A DNA stretch of 64,000 bases, taken from contig NW_024609955.1 of assembly GCF_016920785.2 (NCBI RefSeq), forward strand, positions 744,001 through 808,000, given 5' to 3'. Under the pieces are notes generated by a model. It saw nothing but the letters and a program-made list of their open reading frames with translations, was not told the DNA's origin and searched no databases. Shown here piece by piece: positions 23,140-33,954 of the stretch. The position numbers were made by a program, and so were the translations under genes. Each line of letters opens with the position of its first letter. Position 1 is the stretch's first letter. This stretch comes from Ixodes scapularis. Taxonomy: Eukaryota; Arthropoda; Arachnida; Ixodida; Ixodidae.

Positions 23140-23793
23140 AAATAAATAATAATAAATATCACATCTCTTTTTAGTGAATTTTAGGGTATACGGAGCATTG
23201 TCTGGTGTTGCAACATAATGAAAATGGTCGTAGTCACTCAAAACCGAGAAGGACATTGTTAATTCTTGTCTGTGCACTTACCGCCTCGAGCTTTTCAAAG
23301 AGGCATACACCCACTTGGTGTCCTCTTCCCGCCTTCGATAGCAAAGAAAAAAACAAAGGGTCTAAAAAAAGCGGATATAACTTGACCCCACTCCCCCCCC
23401 TTTTTTTGTGTAAAAATGTTTTTTATTTCTTTTTTTTTACATTGTTGTTAGGGTCTAAACAAATATAAATTTAGGGGCTTGGTGTTGAAAACAAAAATGG
23501 TTTTGCGGAACTGAAGGGTGCCAAGCCTCGCTTTGCGCGTGAGAGTGTCACTGAGCTCGACTTTACCAAAATAAAAACAACCCTTCCTTTAGAAAAAAAA
23601 AAGTGGGGGGGGGGGTCTTCAATAAAAAAGTAACGGATTAAAAGAAATCCGTTACGTAAAAAATGTAAGGGAATTACTTTAAAATTACATCAGAAAATAT
23701 GTAATTATTTCGTTACTAAATTACTGATAAATGTAAGGGATTACAAGTATATTTCGTTACTTGTAACGGATTACGTACAAGTCTGGTTGTCAC

Positions 23794-24933
23794 CGGATAC
23801 TACCTTGCATCTGAATAACCTTACCATCGCTGTAAAGGAGGCGCATAAGTTTCTAGGCGTGATATTCGACAAAAAGCTAACATTCGCACCTCACTTGAAA
23901 GAACTAAAACAAAAATGCCTACTATCTTCCAATATTCTTAAGGTGCTGTCACACACTACTCGGGGGCCTGACAGACAATGTCTGCTGCGAATTTATAACT
24001 CTAGTGCGGTCCCGGTTGGATTACGGTGCACCGGTATATGCGTCGGCACGACCATCTGCTTTGAGGATGTTAGACCCAATCCAACACTTGGGGCTGCGTC
24101 TAGCCACAGGTGCTTTTCGCACGTCGCCCGTGCTGACTCTGTATGCTTAAACGCATCAGATGTCGCTTGAGCGACGCAAAGAATATCTTAGTCTGTGTTA
24201 TGCCTACAAAGTTTATAGGGATCCGTACCAACCTTCATTCTCCGCTCTGCGGACCTCTGCATCACTGCGGCTTTTTGAGAATAAGCCTAGTATTGTTTGG
24301 CCCTTGAGCCTTCGGACTGAGAGCATGGCAAGGTCGCTGCACCTTTCTTTTGATGAGCCTCCCTTGTTGAGACAGGCCTATAGGGTTGTTCCTTGGGACT
24401 TGGTGCCAATCTCTTACGATTGGTCCCTTTCAAGGTACAGCAAAAAGGTTGTTCCTCCTTTTGTTCTCTTGCGGGAGTTCGCAGAGCTAGGGCAGAAATA
24501 TAGTGACTATCTCCACTTTTACACTGATGGCTCGAAAACGTCGACTTGCGTAGGGTGTGCAGTTTGTTCTCTCGCTTACAGTTAAGTTAGGCAACTCAAC
24601 CCTCTAGCAACTATTTTTACCGCCGAATTGTATGGTATCCTGATTACTGTTGAATATATTCCAAAAAATAACATTAACAAAGCAGTTCTGTTTACTTCCA
24701 AAGTGTTCTCTTAGCTATTTCATCTTTAGCAGACAGTAAGAATGCTCTTGTGCAGTAGGTTTGTTTTCAGATAAACAAAGCTTTCCATCTAGGACAAGTT
24801 ATAAAATTCTGCTGGGTGCCCAGTCATGTGGGCATTCCTGGTAACGAGAATGCAGACCACCTTGCACTTTCTGCAAAAAACTACACGGAAACGTCTCTTG
24901 GCCTGCCACACCAAGACCTCAAGCCAGCCTTAG
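23794..24933 (+). pseudogene. Outer I-clade LINE, part 2 (post-RT and RNase H)
   Basis: It continues the gene cut at 17616. Blocks FLGVIFDKKLTFAPHLKELK, RIYNSS and MSLERRKEYLSLCYAY match the post-RT region of the full-length I-clade element. YTDGSKTSTCVGCAV near 24520 is the RNase H first strand, and FCWVPSHVGIPGNENADHLA near 24815 its last. Several stops and frame changes are present (for example around 23990, 24585 and 24720). It ends at DLKPAL (to 24932), where a THAP-bearing element interrupts it. The next residues, NKSIIKLWQLDW, are found at 32338 onward. Confidence 0.85.
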
Positions 24934-25368
24934 AGGGCAACTCTGCCCGAAACTCAAAATGAAATAAATTACTGGTATCGCTGTAGTGACACAAAATACA
25001 ACACCAGCCAAAATATCACGTCCGTGGGACGCCGCATTCTCAACTAATGCCGATAATAAAAATGAGACTCACCGCGAGCCGCTGCTCCTTAGCGGGCGGC
25101 CAGCGGGTTGCTGATTGTAAAGCAACATTGGGCCGTAACATCAGTATCGTTCTCTTTTTTTCCTCTGATCCGGGCGTTGCGCGGAGTGCGCTTCTTTGAG
25201 CCGCTACCAGCGCTACTTCGGCTTGTGATTGGCGTGTTTAGCCGTTGCTTTTATCTGGAGCCCGTGTAGCTCCGCTATAGCCTTTTGTTTATTTGCTTGT
25301 GAGGACTGCAAGACTCGTTTTAGTGAGCAACTCGGTGCGTCCCAGACTGCCCAGCTGTTCCTCGAAAG

Positions 25369-25515
25369 ATGCCGAGTACAACTTGAAGCTCTGTCGGCTG
25401 CTCAAACAACCCGCTGCACAACCCGGAGGTGCTTTTTCACAAGTTTCCAACGGACCGGAAATTGGAGAAGGTGTGGGTGAACGCTGTTCGGCGAGTGGAC
25501 TTTGGATTTCGGCTT
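25369..25515 (+). pseudogene. THAP zinc-finger N-terminus, first Cys lost
   Basis: From the ATG at 25369 the frame reads five residues, then a TGA where the THAP domain has its first cysteine (TGC to TGA), then SSVGCSNNPLHNPEVLFHKF and PTDRKLEKVWVNAVRR. The C-x2-4-C start, the HKFP turn and the invariant Trp of the THAP (C2CH DNA-binding) fold are recognisable. Similarity stops near 25515. The rest of the domain (Cys...His, AVPTIF box) is absent and may have been on another exon. It is presumably the DNA-binding end of the transposase of the surrounding element. Confidence 0.7.
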
Positions 25516-25739
25516 TTACGCGCCCGAGGAAAAAGAACAAAAACACACACACAAAAAAAACAGACGTGTGCAGCCCAGCGCACGTCTGTTCGGGCGCCGC
25601 GGCCCGCGCCGGAGAGCCTCGGAGCTTTGTGTCTCGGACTGACCCGCAGCGCGATAGCGAGAGGGTTCCCAGTACTTTACGTCACTGGCAGCACGGCGCA
25701 GAGCAACGCCGCTCCATCCACGGAGCCCCGATGACAATT

Positions 25740-25788
25740 CCCCGCAGGGGGCACCTGTGAAAGCAGGTGTTTGGAGAGTGGCGTCTCC
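25740..25788 (+). promoter_or_regulatory. Three consecutive hairpins at the LINE 5' end
   Basis: Starting at the first base: CCCC-GCA-GGGG (25740-25750), CACCTG-TGAAAG-CAGGTG (25752-25769) and GGAGA-GTGGCG-TCTCC (25773-25788). Each stem is perfect. A compact structured 5' end of this kind could be a self-cleaving or translation-control element; I see no definite ribozyme match. Confidence 0.6.
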
Positions 25789-26222
25789 ACGGACCCCGAG
25801 CCATGCGGGTTCGCCCGCCCACGTCTGGCTGTGCGTGGCTTTCCCGTGTCCGGGGAAAAGGGCATCCTGGTGGTTGAGCCGAGCCCGGGGTAGGGTTGGA
25901 CCCTTCGGGGCCCCCCGGGTGAGGCAATACACCACTTCGGCCCCTGCTTCTCGTAGACGGGAGTCCTGGTAAGGCCCGGCCAGGATGATTCAGCCTAGTC
26001 GCCTTTTCTTCTACTATCCCCTCCGATCTTTCACTCCCACCTTTACTTATACTTCTCTCTCTTTTCTCTCCATTCCCCTTTCACCTTCTTGGCGGCAAGG
26101 GCCAACCTTGAGTGGAGAAGGACGCTAGTCTAGACCCATTCTTGGGTATAACATCTGGGTAGGTGCTACTTGAGCCACGTGCACAGCAAAGCCATTTTTG
26201 TTATGTGCCGTTACCCTGTCCC

Positions 26223-27503
26223 ATGTTGGGCTCCATGGTGGGCGGCACACCGGAGATGTCGAAGATCTCCCATTTTTATATGGGTTCCAAAGCAAAACTT
26301 CCTTCTGATCGATCTCTGAAAAGAGTTCGCACCGAAGCCACCGTTCCTCTAAAGACTACAGATAACACTCAAGCCTTCTCAAAATTTCTAGTAATACACT
26401 GCGAATACGAACTACCACTTGGAAAGCTGTCCCCATTCCTTGTGGCAAAAACCTTGGAATCATGTGTTGGAAAATCTTACAAAGCAAAGAAGCTTCGCTC
26501 TGGAGACCTCCTTGTCGAGGTTGAAACTGAGCAACAAAGTAAAGCGCTCCTTGGACTTACTAGTATAGCTGATCGCAAAGTCACAGTAACGCCACACCGA
26601 TCTCTCAACACCATTCGGGGCGTGATCTCCGAAGATGATCTGTTGGAAAGTACTGAAAATGAAATCCTTGAAGGACTAAGCAATCAGGGTGTGATTGCAG
26701 TGAGGCGTATTACCTTTCGTCGAGAAGACCAAGAGAAGCCTTCGAAGCACCTTGTGCTTACATTTAACTCCACGACCCTCCCCCAGACGGTCAAGGCTGG
26801 CTATCTCAACTGCAAGGTTCGACCGTTTATCCCCAATCCGAGACGTTGCTTTAGCTGCCAGCGTTTCGGACATGGGGCAGCCACTTGCAGGGGACGGACA
26901 ACCTGCGGAAAATGTTCAAGCAATGATCACCCTACTGACAGCTGTGCAAGTGAATTTTCCAAATGCGTGAACTGTTCAGGTGCTCACCCTGCATACTCCC
27001 GTTCATGCCCAAAGTTTAAAGAAGAAAAAGAAATACTAACACTGAAAACCAAAGAAAATCTGACCTACTTTGAAGCACGAAAACGCCTCTCATTCTTACA
27101 GAGAGGCACCTACGCCGCTGCGGTCAGCAAGGGGGCTGCACCGACAACGGCTTCCGTGGGGACACAGGTCTGCCTTTTAGACCTTTCTGCCCCGCGCAAA
27201 CCTCAAGCCCCCAAAATCTCACCTGGAATCCCTCAAGAACAGAGGGATTCAACTCAAACCGCATCCTCAAAGGCGACCGCCCCGCGCCGTATGCCCGCAC
27301 GTCCTCGTGAGAAAACTGTGACGACAGAGTCACAGTGCCTTGAGGGGCGCCCTTCATGTTCCTCGCATCGCGAGGTTGAGGCAATGGATGTCTCCAGCAG
27401 TCCGCCGGAGCCTCCACCTGCCCCGAAGGTTGGTAAAATCTCGTCAAAAGTTGAGGACCCAAAGAAAAAGACCAAAGCGACAGGTCCAGAAGCTGGCACA
27501 TAG
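26223..27503 (+). CDS. I-clade LINE ORF1 (nucleocapsid-like, three zinc knuckles)
   Basis: An uninterrupted frame from the ATG at 26223 gives 426 residues. In-frame codons run back to 26163 without an ATG, and the ATG at 26256 is an alternative. The N-terminal half is RRM-like (FSKFLVIHCEYELPLGKLSP, then GDLLVEVETEQQSKALL). Around residues 200-275 are three CCHC zinc knuckles: CFSCQRFGHGAATC, CGKCSSNDHPTDSC and CVNCSGAHPAYSRSC. The C-terminal 130 residues are Pro/Ser/Lys-rich and probably disordered. This is the gag-like RNA-binding protein that coats the LINE RNA. It has no stops and could still be functional. It lies 463 bp upstream of ORF2. Confidence 0.9.
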   Translation: MLGSMVGGTPEMSKISHFYMGSKAKLPSDRSLKRVRTEATVPLKTTDNTQAFSKFLVIHCEYELPLGKLSPFLVAKTLESCVGKSYKAKKLRSGDLLVEVETEQQSKALLGLTSIADRKVTVTPHRSLNTIRGVISEDDLLESTENEILEGLSNQGVIAVRRITFRREDQEKPSKHLVLTFNSTTLPQTVKAGYLNCKVRPFIPNPRRCFSCQRFGHGAATCRGRTTCGKCSSNDHPTDSCASEFSKCVNCSGAHPAYSRSCPKFKEEKEILTLKTKENLTYFEARKRLSFLQRGTYAAAVSKGAAPTTASVGTQVCLLDLSAPRKPQAPKISPGIPQEQRDSTQTASSKATAPRRMPARPREKTVTTESQCLEGRPSCSSHREVEAMDVSSSPPEPPPAPKVGKISSKVEDPKKKTKATGPEAGT

Positions 27504-27966
27504 CAAGTGCTTAGTCGTGGACGCTGTTTCAACACCCAAAAATTTTCATTAACACTTCATACACCTCACAGCATCACTGTTCTTTGTCGCTCACCTGCAT
27601 TACCTCACTCACTCTTAGGGATCAGTTGGGACAGAGGAATGATGGCGACTCCCTCGCCAGTGGCGTTGGCCCAAAGTCTCGACCCCCTTGGAGGTCAGAG
27701 GGGGCAGCTCCACAAGGATCAGCCAGAGGACTATTGGCGACTCCCTCGCCTGGGGCACTACCTCTATTTGTCTTTCCCCGAAGGCTTGGTCGGAACTGCC
27801 CTCCTGTTGACATCCACACCCATTCATGTCCTCTTTCGTTTTTTATTAAATTAGTTTTTCGATTTTTCCTTAGAACCTTAGTTTGTGAGTGGTGCATTAC
27901 AGCTTTAGCTGCTTATGCGCTAAGGCTACGAACTCGAGGTCCCGAGTTTCAAACTTGTAACCGACA
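27504..27966 (+). other. Spacer between LINE ORF1 and ORF2
   Basis: No conserved coding. Bases 27890-27960 resemble a decayed tRNA-derived SINE head: an A-box-like TAGCTGCTTATGCG and a B-box-like GGTCCCGAGTTTCAAACTTG. They end right before the ORF2 ATG at 27967. A long spacer means ORF2 is not translated by a simple frameshift from ORF1. Confidence 0.45.
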
Positions 27967-30900
27967 ATGAGTCTTATTCAATGGAACTGCCGAGGTCTCC
28001 TACATAATTATGACGATGTTTGCTCCCTTTTGGAGGAATATCGTCCACTGGCAGTGTGTCTCCAGGAAACTCACTTGAAGGGAAGTCAGTCAGGAGTCTT
28101 TAGGCACTTTCATTTTTTCCGCAAGGATAGAGATCACTCGTCTTACTCTTCTGGCGGCGTGGCCATAGTAGTGCAAAAATCAGCTGCATGTGTTGAGGTT
28201 TCCGTGCAGACCGCCTTGGAAGCAGTAGCTGTTCGCATTCTGTCAGACCGCCTGATAACCCTTTGTTCACTTTACATTCCTCCAAACTTTCATTTAAGGT
28301 GTGAAGATCTTGAGTCACTCATCGCGCAACTCCCCCATCCATTCATTATTCTTGGCGATTTTAATGCACACAATCCTTTATGGGGCAGTACTAGACGCGA
28401 TACTCGTGGAGCAATTGTCGAACGGTTTATTTTATCTACAAATTTGTGTCTGTTTAACGAAAAGAAACCCACAAACTCATTTACATCAATTGACCTCTCT
28501 ATAAGTGAACCTATTTTATTTTCACTCTTTTCGTGGCAGGTTACAGATAATCCTTTAGGTAGTGACCACATGCCGATTGTTTTAAGACGAAATAACCCAG
28601 GTGTACCCTCCCCAGCCGAACTCCCCGCTGGAAATTTGAGAAGGCAAACTAGTCACAATTCAGTGAATTCTCACTGCTGGCATGCACATCTCTTGACAAG
28701 CTTTCAATGGATGCAGTGAACGAATACTTAACGAATTGTATCCTTCAGGCAGCCATAATGGCAATCCCCATGACCTCGGGACGCCTCCCGCGCCGTCCCA
28801 AGCCTTGGTGGAACGAAGAATGCTCAGAATCACGAAAAAAACAAAACAAGGCATGGAGCATATTTCGACGGTATCCGACATCGAGCAATCATCTTCACTT
28901 TAAGCAAATGAAGGCCCGTGCACGGTACATTCGCCGGCAATCAAAAAGAACAAGTTTCCAAGGGTATGCGACATCAATAAATAGCCACACATCCCCGAAA
29001 GAGGTCTGGGACCGAATTAACAAAATCAATGGATGTTATACTGCTTTCACCATCCCCCTGTTATCCTGCAACGGAACCTGTCCAGAAAGTCTAGAGGAAC
29101 AAGCTGATATTCTCGGGGAACATTTCGAGTTTGTTTCAAGTTCCAGGCACTATTCACCATCATTTCTTCGGCTAAAACAACGGGAAGAAGCCAGGACCAT
29201 AAAGGCACCTGGCAGTGCACGGGAGCCGTACAATAGATTCTTCACCCTTATTGAACTAAAGATGGTCCTTCATAACGTCAAACCCTCGGCAACTGGTCCT
29301 GACGGTATCCACTACTTCATGTTGAATCATCTCCACCCGTCTACACTTGATTTGGTTTTATACCTTTTCAACAGAATATGGGAGGAGGGACGTTTTCCAT
29401 CAGCTTGGAGAACGGCTACAATTATCCCTCTACTTAAACCTGGAAAAAACTCGGATGCTGCTACTAGTTACAGGCCAATCGCATTGACGAGCTGCTTCTG
29501 TAAAACCCTCGAAAAAATTATTAATAGACGACTGATGCAGCACTTGGAAAAACATTGCATCCTGGATAAATACCAGTGCGGTTTCCGCTCATTCCGCTCA
29601 ACACAGGATCAGTTGGTTCGATTGGAGACAACTGTTCGAGAGGCCTTTGTCAATAGACAGTACTGCCTCTCTGTGTTCTTCGATCTCGAGAAAGCATGCG
29701 ATACTGCCTGGCGGCATGGAATTTTGAGGGACTTGATTGACATTGGTATCCAGGGCCGCATGTTCTTTGCCATTGAAAGCTATTTAGGTAGACGCACCTT
29801 CCGAGTAAGGCTGGGGTCTGTACACTCACGATGGTTCGTACAGGAAAACGGTATTCCACAGGGCGGTGTCCTAAGTGCTACTCTGTTTGCTATAAAAATC
29901 AATTCTATCGCGCGTGTCATACCACCATCGGTCCACTATTCGCTATATGTAGATGACCTCCAGATCGCTGTTTCCTCATGTAACCTTGCAATCTGTGAAC
30001 GGCGTGTTCAACTGACTATTAATAATGTGACAAGGTGGGCTGACAATAACGGATTTAAGTTCTCCACGGAGAAGACTGCTTGTGTTTGTTTTTCACGAAA
30101 ACTTGGTGTGATGCCGACGCCTTCGTTGACCATATACAGTGCACCAGTTCAGATAAAAACTGAGTATAAGTTTCTAGGGCTTATATTCGACTCCAAGCTC
30201 TCTTTCAGCCAGCATATCAAAACTCTAAAACAAAAATGCCATAAATCCCTTAATATTTTAAGAGTTCTCTACCACATGACTTGGGGCTCCGATCGACTGT
30301 GCCTTCTAAGAATCTATAGGTCGATTGTGCGGTCACGCCTAGATTATGGATGTTTGGTGTATGGATCAGCGAGTGCATCAACACTGAAAATGTTGGATCC
30401 AATCCATCATGCAGGGATCAGACTTGCCACTGGTGCATTTCGTACATCCCCTGTGCTGAGCCTCTATGCCGAAGCTAATGAAATGTCTCTAGAGAAAAGG
30501 CGAGATGTCCTAGGTCTAATGTATTCGCTTAGGATACGGTCGGTAGTACAACATCCGTGTCGGGAACTAGTCGAGGGAACACGTTTTGAACGAACCTTCC
30601 AAAGCAAGCCCGCTGTTAAGCCTCCCTTTTCTTTGCGGAACAAGACTGCGGCCGCATCAGCTAACCTTCAGACAAACCCACCTGTTGCTCAGCTTTTGGG
30701 AACAGTGGCACCATGGGAACATGGTCTGCTCATCACAGACTTGTCACTTACTGAGTACACTAAAAAAAATACCCCACCAGAAGTTTTAAAACAGGAATTC
30801 TTTGAGCTACAAAATACATATAAAGACTACACCAGCTTTTATACTGACGGCACAAAAACCGATTCCTGTGTCGGATGTTCCGTGATTGGACCATCACTTA

Positions 30901-31667
30901 AATGTGTGCGGAGGATTAATTCCAGTGCAACTATCTTGACTGCCGAGTTATACGGTTTACTATTGGCCACAGACTATATTATCAAAAATAGGCATACATA
31001 CTCTGTAGTTTACACTGATTCACTAAGTGCTCTGAGAGCGCTCAGATCCCTTGAGATAGCGAAAAACCCTATAATAACTCAGCTACAACATAAAGTGGTT
31101 GCTGCGGCTAGGGACAACAAATTGCAGATAGTCTTTTGCTGGGTGCCTAGTCACGCGGGTATTCCCGGCAATGAAGCTGCTGATCGTGCCGCTTCCACAT
31201 GTGCTACAAGGAAGGTTGATCTTGACGACATACCCTACCAAGACTACAAAGCGACTGTAAAGAAAAGTATCAAGTGTAAATGGCAAGAGGAATGGTCCCG
31301 CGAAACCAACAACAAACTTCATGTTGTGAAGCCGATGCTACAGGAGTGGGCGAGTGCCCGTCATAGGGACCGTTTTTTCGAGGTAATCCTTTGTCGGCTA
31401 AGAATTGGCCACACACATCTAACACATGGGTATCTGCTTCGTCGAGAGGATCCACCTGCATGCGAACACTGCTCAAAACCATTAACAGTAGTTCATATCC
31501 TTCTTGAGTGCCCCGCATATCACAGATACCGCCAATTCTACTTTGCCCAGTTTTATTCAGCACAGATGCCTTTACACCTTGCTCTTTTGCTTGGAGATGA
31601 ACCTTTTATAAATCATACAAATGTTTTTAAATTCCTAGAAAGCACTGGACTTTTACATCGACTTTAA
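27967..31667 (+). pseudogene. I-clade LINE ORF2 (endonuclease, RT, RNase H) with two lesions
   Basis: The endonuclease starts at the ATG 27967: IQWNCRGL, LQETHL, LGDFNAHNPLWG, LGSDHMPI, with all catalytic residues present. In the run of C at about 28623-28626 the frame shifts by one base, and the downstream frame also has TAG at 28650-28652. From 28653 it is open to 31667. RT blocks are SYRPIALTSCFCKTLEK, FFDLEKACDTAW, ENGIPQGGVLSATLFAIKIN and LYVDD (29943-29957). RNase H: FYTDGTKTD, ILTAELYG, VVYTDSLSAL, SHAGIPGNEAAD. A C-terminal finger CEHCSKPLTVVHILLEC closes the protein. Total about 1,230 codons. It is the mobilising enzyme of the element, inactive here unless the two lesions are assembly errors. 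Confidence 0.92.
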
Positions 31668-32341
31668 ACTTGCTTTGCAATTTTAAATTTTTCATCCACA
31701 TTATTTATATACAGATTCATGCACATCATTTTATTCTATCACTGGCCACTAGAGCCCTCTTTCCTCTCTAGAAACCATTTATGAAATAGTCACGGACTTT
31801 GGCGCTCTATAGCCTTAGATGCTTTTGCGCCAATAAAACTCAATCAATCACTCAATCAACCCCGATGACAATTTAGGCCTAGCAACGAGTACGGAAGACC
31901 GCACAGACGGCGATAGCCGGCGAGTACGGCACCGAACGAGTTCACTCGTTTTCCAGTCGATAGCCTTTGGGTGTACGCACTAACTCTTGCTACATATGCT
32001 GGATAACTACACTATACAGGATTAAAACAAAATCAGCTTACCTCCTATCTTTAGACGGCTAGCGCAACAGGGGTAGGTGCCGCTCGGCCTGCGTACTCGT
32101 TGAACGAGAACGATCCTGACGTCACATTCACATAGTGGCTGACTTCCAGTGTTGCCGGAGCCTCGAGCGGCTAGTTTCGGTTTTGTTGGCCTCGCCTCAA
32201 ACAAAACTTTGAGGTTTCAATATCTTTAAAACGACCCACAGTAACATGAAAAAACTTACACCTTGTAATTAAGGGACGCTGACTGGACTAAAAACAGTCA
32301 TAATCCCAAAATGGAAAGTATGGACCGGAGTTACCCTTTAA

Positions 32342-32865
32342 ACAAGTCAATTATTAAGTTATGGCAGCTGGATTGGGACACACAGATCGATAACTAACTC
32401 CACATTATTAAGCCCAACTTAGAAGTAAGGGAGAGTTCCTCCCATAAGGACCGCCGTTCGGAAGTCCTTTTGTGCCGCTTGAGAATTGGTCATTCTCGAT
32501 TGACACACCTGCACTTGCTCTACGGTGAAGATGTCAAGCTCTGTGAAAAGTGTGAGAAAGTGTTGACTGCCCTTCACATCCTTTGGAATTGTAGATTTCA
32601 TGATCATCAACGCCGAAGATAGTTTCCTTAACTTTTCAGAAACCACCTTCCATTTCATCCTTATTTTTTGCTTGGTGATAGACCTTTGGTACCATTTGCT
32701 CGCGTTTTAAGTTTCCTACATGCAATTTGCTTTTTGCACCTGATATAGGTAGACAAGTAAGTTTAGATGTAACTGCATGCTAGGCTTTTTAAGTTAACTT
32801 TCTTGGCGCAATATGGCCACAGTCGCTCTTGCGCCATTGAACCCCAATCATCATCACGCGGTTGG
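32342..32865 (+). pseudogene. Outer I-clade LINE, part 3 (RNase H to 3' end)
   Basis: The continuation begins NKSIIKLWQLDWDTQIDN, followed by a stop, LHIIKPNLEV, then HKDRRSEVLLCRLRIGHSRL, the CEKCEKVLTALHILWNC finger, and a decayed tail LLGDRPLVPFARVLSFLH. The 3' UTR motif TTGGCGCAATATGGCCACAG, then CGCTCTTGCGCC resembles the tail region of the full-length element, and the end is an AATCATCATCA repeat near 32850. Stops at 32395 and 32614 mark decay. This piece completes the outer LINE that was cut at 17616 and 24933. Confidence 0.85.
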
Positions 32866-33954
32866 AACATACTTGGATAAAAACAACTTGAGGAAGAAGT
32901 TTTCACTAGAGCTCGTTGATAGTCAGCCGTCTCATCTCATCTCCTGTTTTCTTTCTATGTTTTTTCTTAAGTTCAGGCTGTTTTAGTCCATGCTTTCATT
33001 TTTCTATTTTTGGTTGAGAGGCAAGGTGTCTCCGGCGCTGTGTTTTTTCTTTTTCACAACGACCAACTAGCTCAGTTCTCGACTCGCTGTAAGCACCTCT
33101 CGCCGTAAGCAGAACCGCAGAGTGCCACAGGAAACTAAGCGTCTGCGGCGTTCGTACGAGAGCGTAGGACGAAACCTACATTATTGCCCTGCGATGCTTC
33201 ACTAGCTGACCTGCTGCCAGCGTTGCTCACCCGCTGTCGGGCTGCTAACTCGGCTGGTACAACATTTTTAATATTGGTTTTAATCGGGAATGCGACGTTG
33301 GTTCCACGTGATATTTTGGGTATGACCTTATTTTGATCTCCTAAAGCGATATCGGCCCCTTTTATAGAATCTATGTTTTGGGGGAGTTGCCCTTTTAAAG
33401 TAGTTGGTCAGGGACTGGAGCAAAGCCTATTTTTCGGGCAAGAAAACGGCGTGCCTGAGCACTGCTACCAGGACTGGTACTGACGCTCTGAATATCTTAA
33501 AAGCTGTCATCCTGGACACCAGACAGTACACCAAAAAGGGAAAATTTCAGATTGTGATAGAGCTTCATCATCGTTAGCAATACTGCGTCCGCGTTACTGA
33601 TGCTGAAGTCCTTCCTCTTGTTCGACATGCGAGACTCCACATACAGGTCGCAAATGTTGTAGAATAACTTAAAATGGCACACAGGTTAGTGATACAAGGG
33701 CCGGTTTGTTTTTAACCCGTACAATCCCGAGCACTTGTTCTTTCTCAAGCTGTAGGGTATCAGCTTGGCTTCCAATGTCTTTCTTCGAGCTGTGAAGTTC
33801 AGCCTTGAAGAGCTGAAACACTAAAAACAACTCTGGTGTCAACAAGAATTATGTTGACGTCACTCTCATACTGGGCACGCAATGTTTACTCTCTCCCCTT
33901 TACAAAAATTGTTATACCTTTCTATAGAAAAGTTTCCGAAAAAGTCAATAGAGG
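32866..33954. other. No recognised gene
   Basis: AT-rich sequence without long frames or terminal repeats. The longest frame, minus-strand 33682-33497 (61 codons), has no recognisable domain. Confidence 0.4.

Larger units (their letters stand above)
18760..23160 (+). mobile_element. Near-complete CR1-group LINE
   Basis: Order: tandem 5' monomers (18760-19369), ORF1 with 2A motif (19339-20259), ORF2 endonuclease-RT (20260-23063), 3' hairpin (23097-23139) and an AATA/AAT-rich tail to about 23160. Lesions seen are few: TAA at 19927-19929 in ORF1, TAA at 20515-20517 in ORF2 and a one-base shift near 22630. It therefore inserted fairly recently into the hAT-like element. No clear target duplication was found, which is common in CR1/L2 elements. 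Confidence 0.85.
17609..23793. mobile_element. hAT-like DNA transposon (17617-23785) with 8-bp TSD
   Basis: Termini are CAGACTTGTGCACGTTACTG at the left (17617) and TACGTACAAGTCTG at the right (to 23785), inverted and starting CAG/ending CTG as in hAT elements. They are flanked by perfect 8-bp duplications GTTGTCAC (17609-17616, 23786-23793). Subterminal zones (17640-17775 and 23625-23780) are dense in GTAATCCGTTAC-type inverted motifs. No transposase frame is visible in 17776-18759 or 23161-23620, so it is non-autonomous. Its 6.2-kb length comes mainly from a CR1-group LINE inserted inside. Removing it restores the surrounding LINE reading frame. Confidence 0.8.
25726..31873 (+). mobile_element. 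Full-length I-clade LINE (25740-31859) with 14-bp TSD
   Basis: A perfect duplication CCCCGATGACAATT flanks the element (25726-25739 and 31860-31873), so both ends are exact. Layout: GC-rich structured 5' UTR, ORF1 (26223-27503), 463-bp spacer, ORF2 with endonuclease, RT and RNase H (27967-31667), then a 3' UTR ending in an AATCAATCACTCAATCAA tail that follows AATAAA. ORF1 is intact; ORF2 has one frameshift and one nonsense codon. The clean 5' end, long perfect TSD and few lesions argue for recent insertion into the THAP-bearing element. Confidence 0.92.
24930..32341. mobile_element. THAP-bearing, TTAA-associated DNA transposon (Kolobok-like), 24934-32337
   Basis: Left end AGGGCAACTCTG (24934) and right end GGAGTTACCCT (to 32337) are imperfect inverted repeats, continuing with weaker similarity for about 40 bp. 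Flanks are TTAG (24930-24933, one base off) and TTAA (32338-32341). Deleting everything between leaves GCC TTA AAC AAG, which restores the RT/RNase H frame of the outer LINE. The element body (about 1.27 kb once the nested LINE is removed) carries a THAP zinc-finger segment at 25369. THAP plus TTAA target points to the Kolobok superfamily; P elements have THAP but 8-bp duplications. No DDE domain is visible, so this is an internally deleted copy. Confidence 0.6.

Noticed and set aside
25740..25870. HDV-like self-cleaving ribozyme at the LINE 5' end
   Set aside because: Hairpins are clear but I could not fit the double-pseudoknot core; kept only as a check in the LINE finding.
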